DNA from: Campylobacterales bacterium
GTDB taxonomy: Bacteria > Campylobacterota > Campylobacteria > Campylobacterales > Sulfurovaceae
Assembly: GCA_014763905.1 (NCBI GenBank)
Contig: JACXUN010000122.1
Coordinates: 1-5,129, forward strand
Reading direction: 5' to 3'
DNA: 5,129 nucleotides
The notes under the pieces were generated by a model. It had not been told where the DNA came from, did no database searches, and saw only the letters and a program-made list of their open reading frames with translations. Below, in pieces: positions 5,063-5,129 of the stretch; positions within the stretch are counted from its first letter, which is position 1, and the number at the start of each line of letters is the position of its first letter. The translations under genes and the position numbers were made by a program.

Positions 5063-5129
5063 CCTCAAAAATTTATGCATTATCTAAAAAACATTTTTTA
5101 ATTTATTTTTTTAAAAGTTTCACAATTGT

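Overview
The window looks like a chromosomal segment from a Campylobacterota (Epsilonproteobacteria) member. A Sulfurimonas/Sulfuricurvum-type sulfur oxidiser is my best guess. This rests on the protein style of RsmE, MoeA, the long QueD-type protein and the small c-type cytochrome, on moderate GC with AT-rich intergenic spacers, and on promoters with a good -10 box but usually no clear -35. It is inference from recognition, not from a search. I see no tRNA, rRNA, CRISPR array, insertion sequence or phage gene.

Layout, left to right. Bases 1-94 hold no gene I can support. A minus-strand pair follows: a four-helix membrane protein of unknown function (765-1178) and, one base downstream, rsmE (95-763), a 16S rRNA methyltransferase. 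The membrane gene faces away from moeA (1256-2467, plus strand, molybdenum cofactor insertion). Their two promoters are interleaved in about 30 bp (1201-1229). moeA converges on a minus-strand lipoprotein cytochrome c (2504-3154). The 36-bp convergent gap holds a perfect 8-bp-stem palindrome preceded by GTAG, which has the form of a REP element; its GTAG supplies the moeA stop codon.

The right part is a minus-strand run: a secreted thioredoxin-fold protein (4569-5027), a Sel1-repeat protein (3826-4524) and a QueD/PTPS-family pterin enzyme (3243-3824). The last two are one base apart and probably translationally coupled. The cytochrome gene has its own probable promoter in the 88-bp gap at 3155-3242.

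The genes are mostly housekeeping: ribosome modification, molybdopterin, a pterin step of queuosine and/or folate synthesis, and periplasmic redox. I see no clear new multi-gene system. The points most worth a second look are the REP-like palindrome fused to the moeA stop codon, the unusual C-x-E-x-x-H-G-H active-site motif of the QueD-type enzyme, and the cytochrome carried on a lipid anchor by a tether of about 120 residues, rich in alanine and mostly predicted helical.
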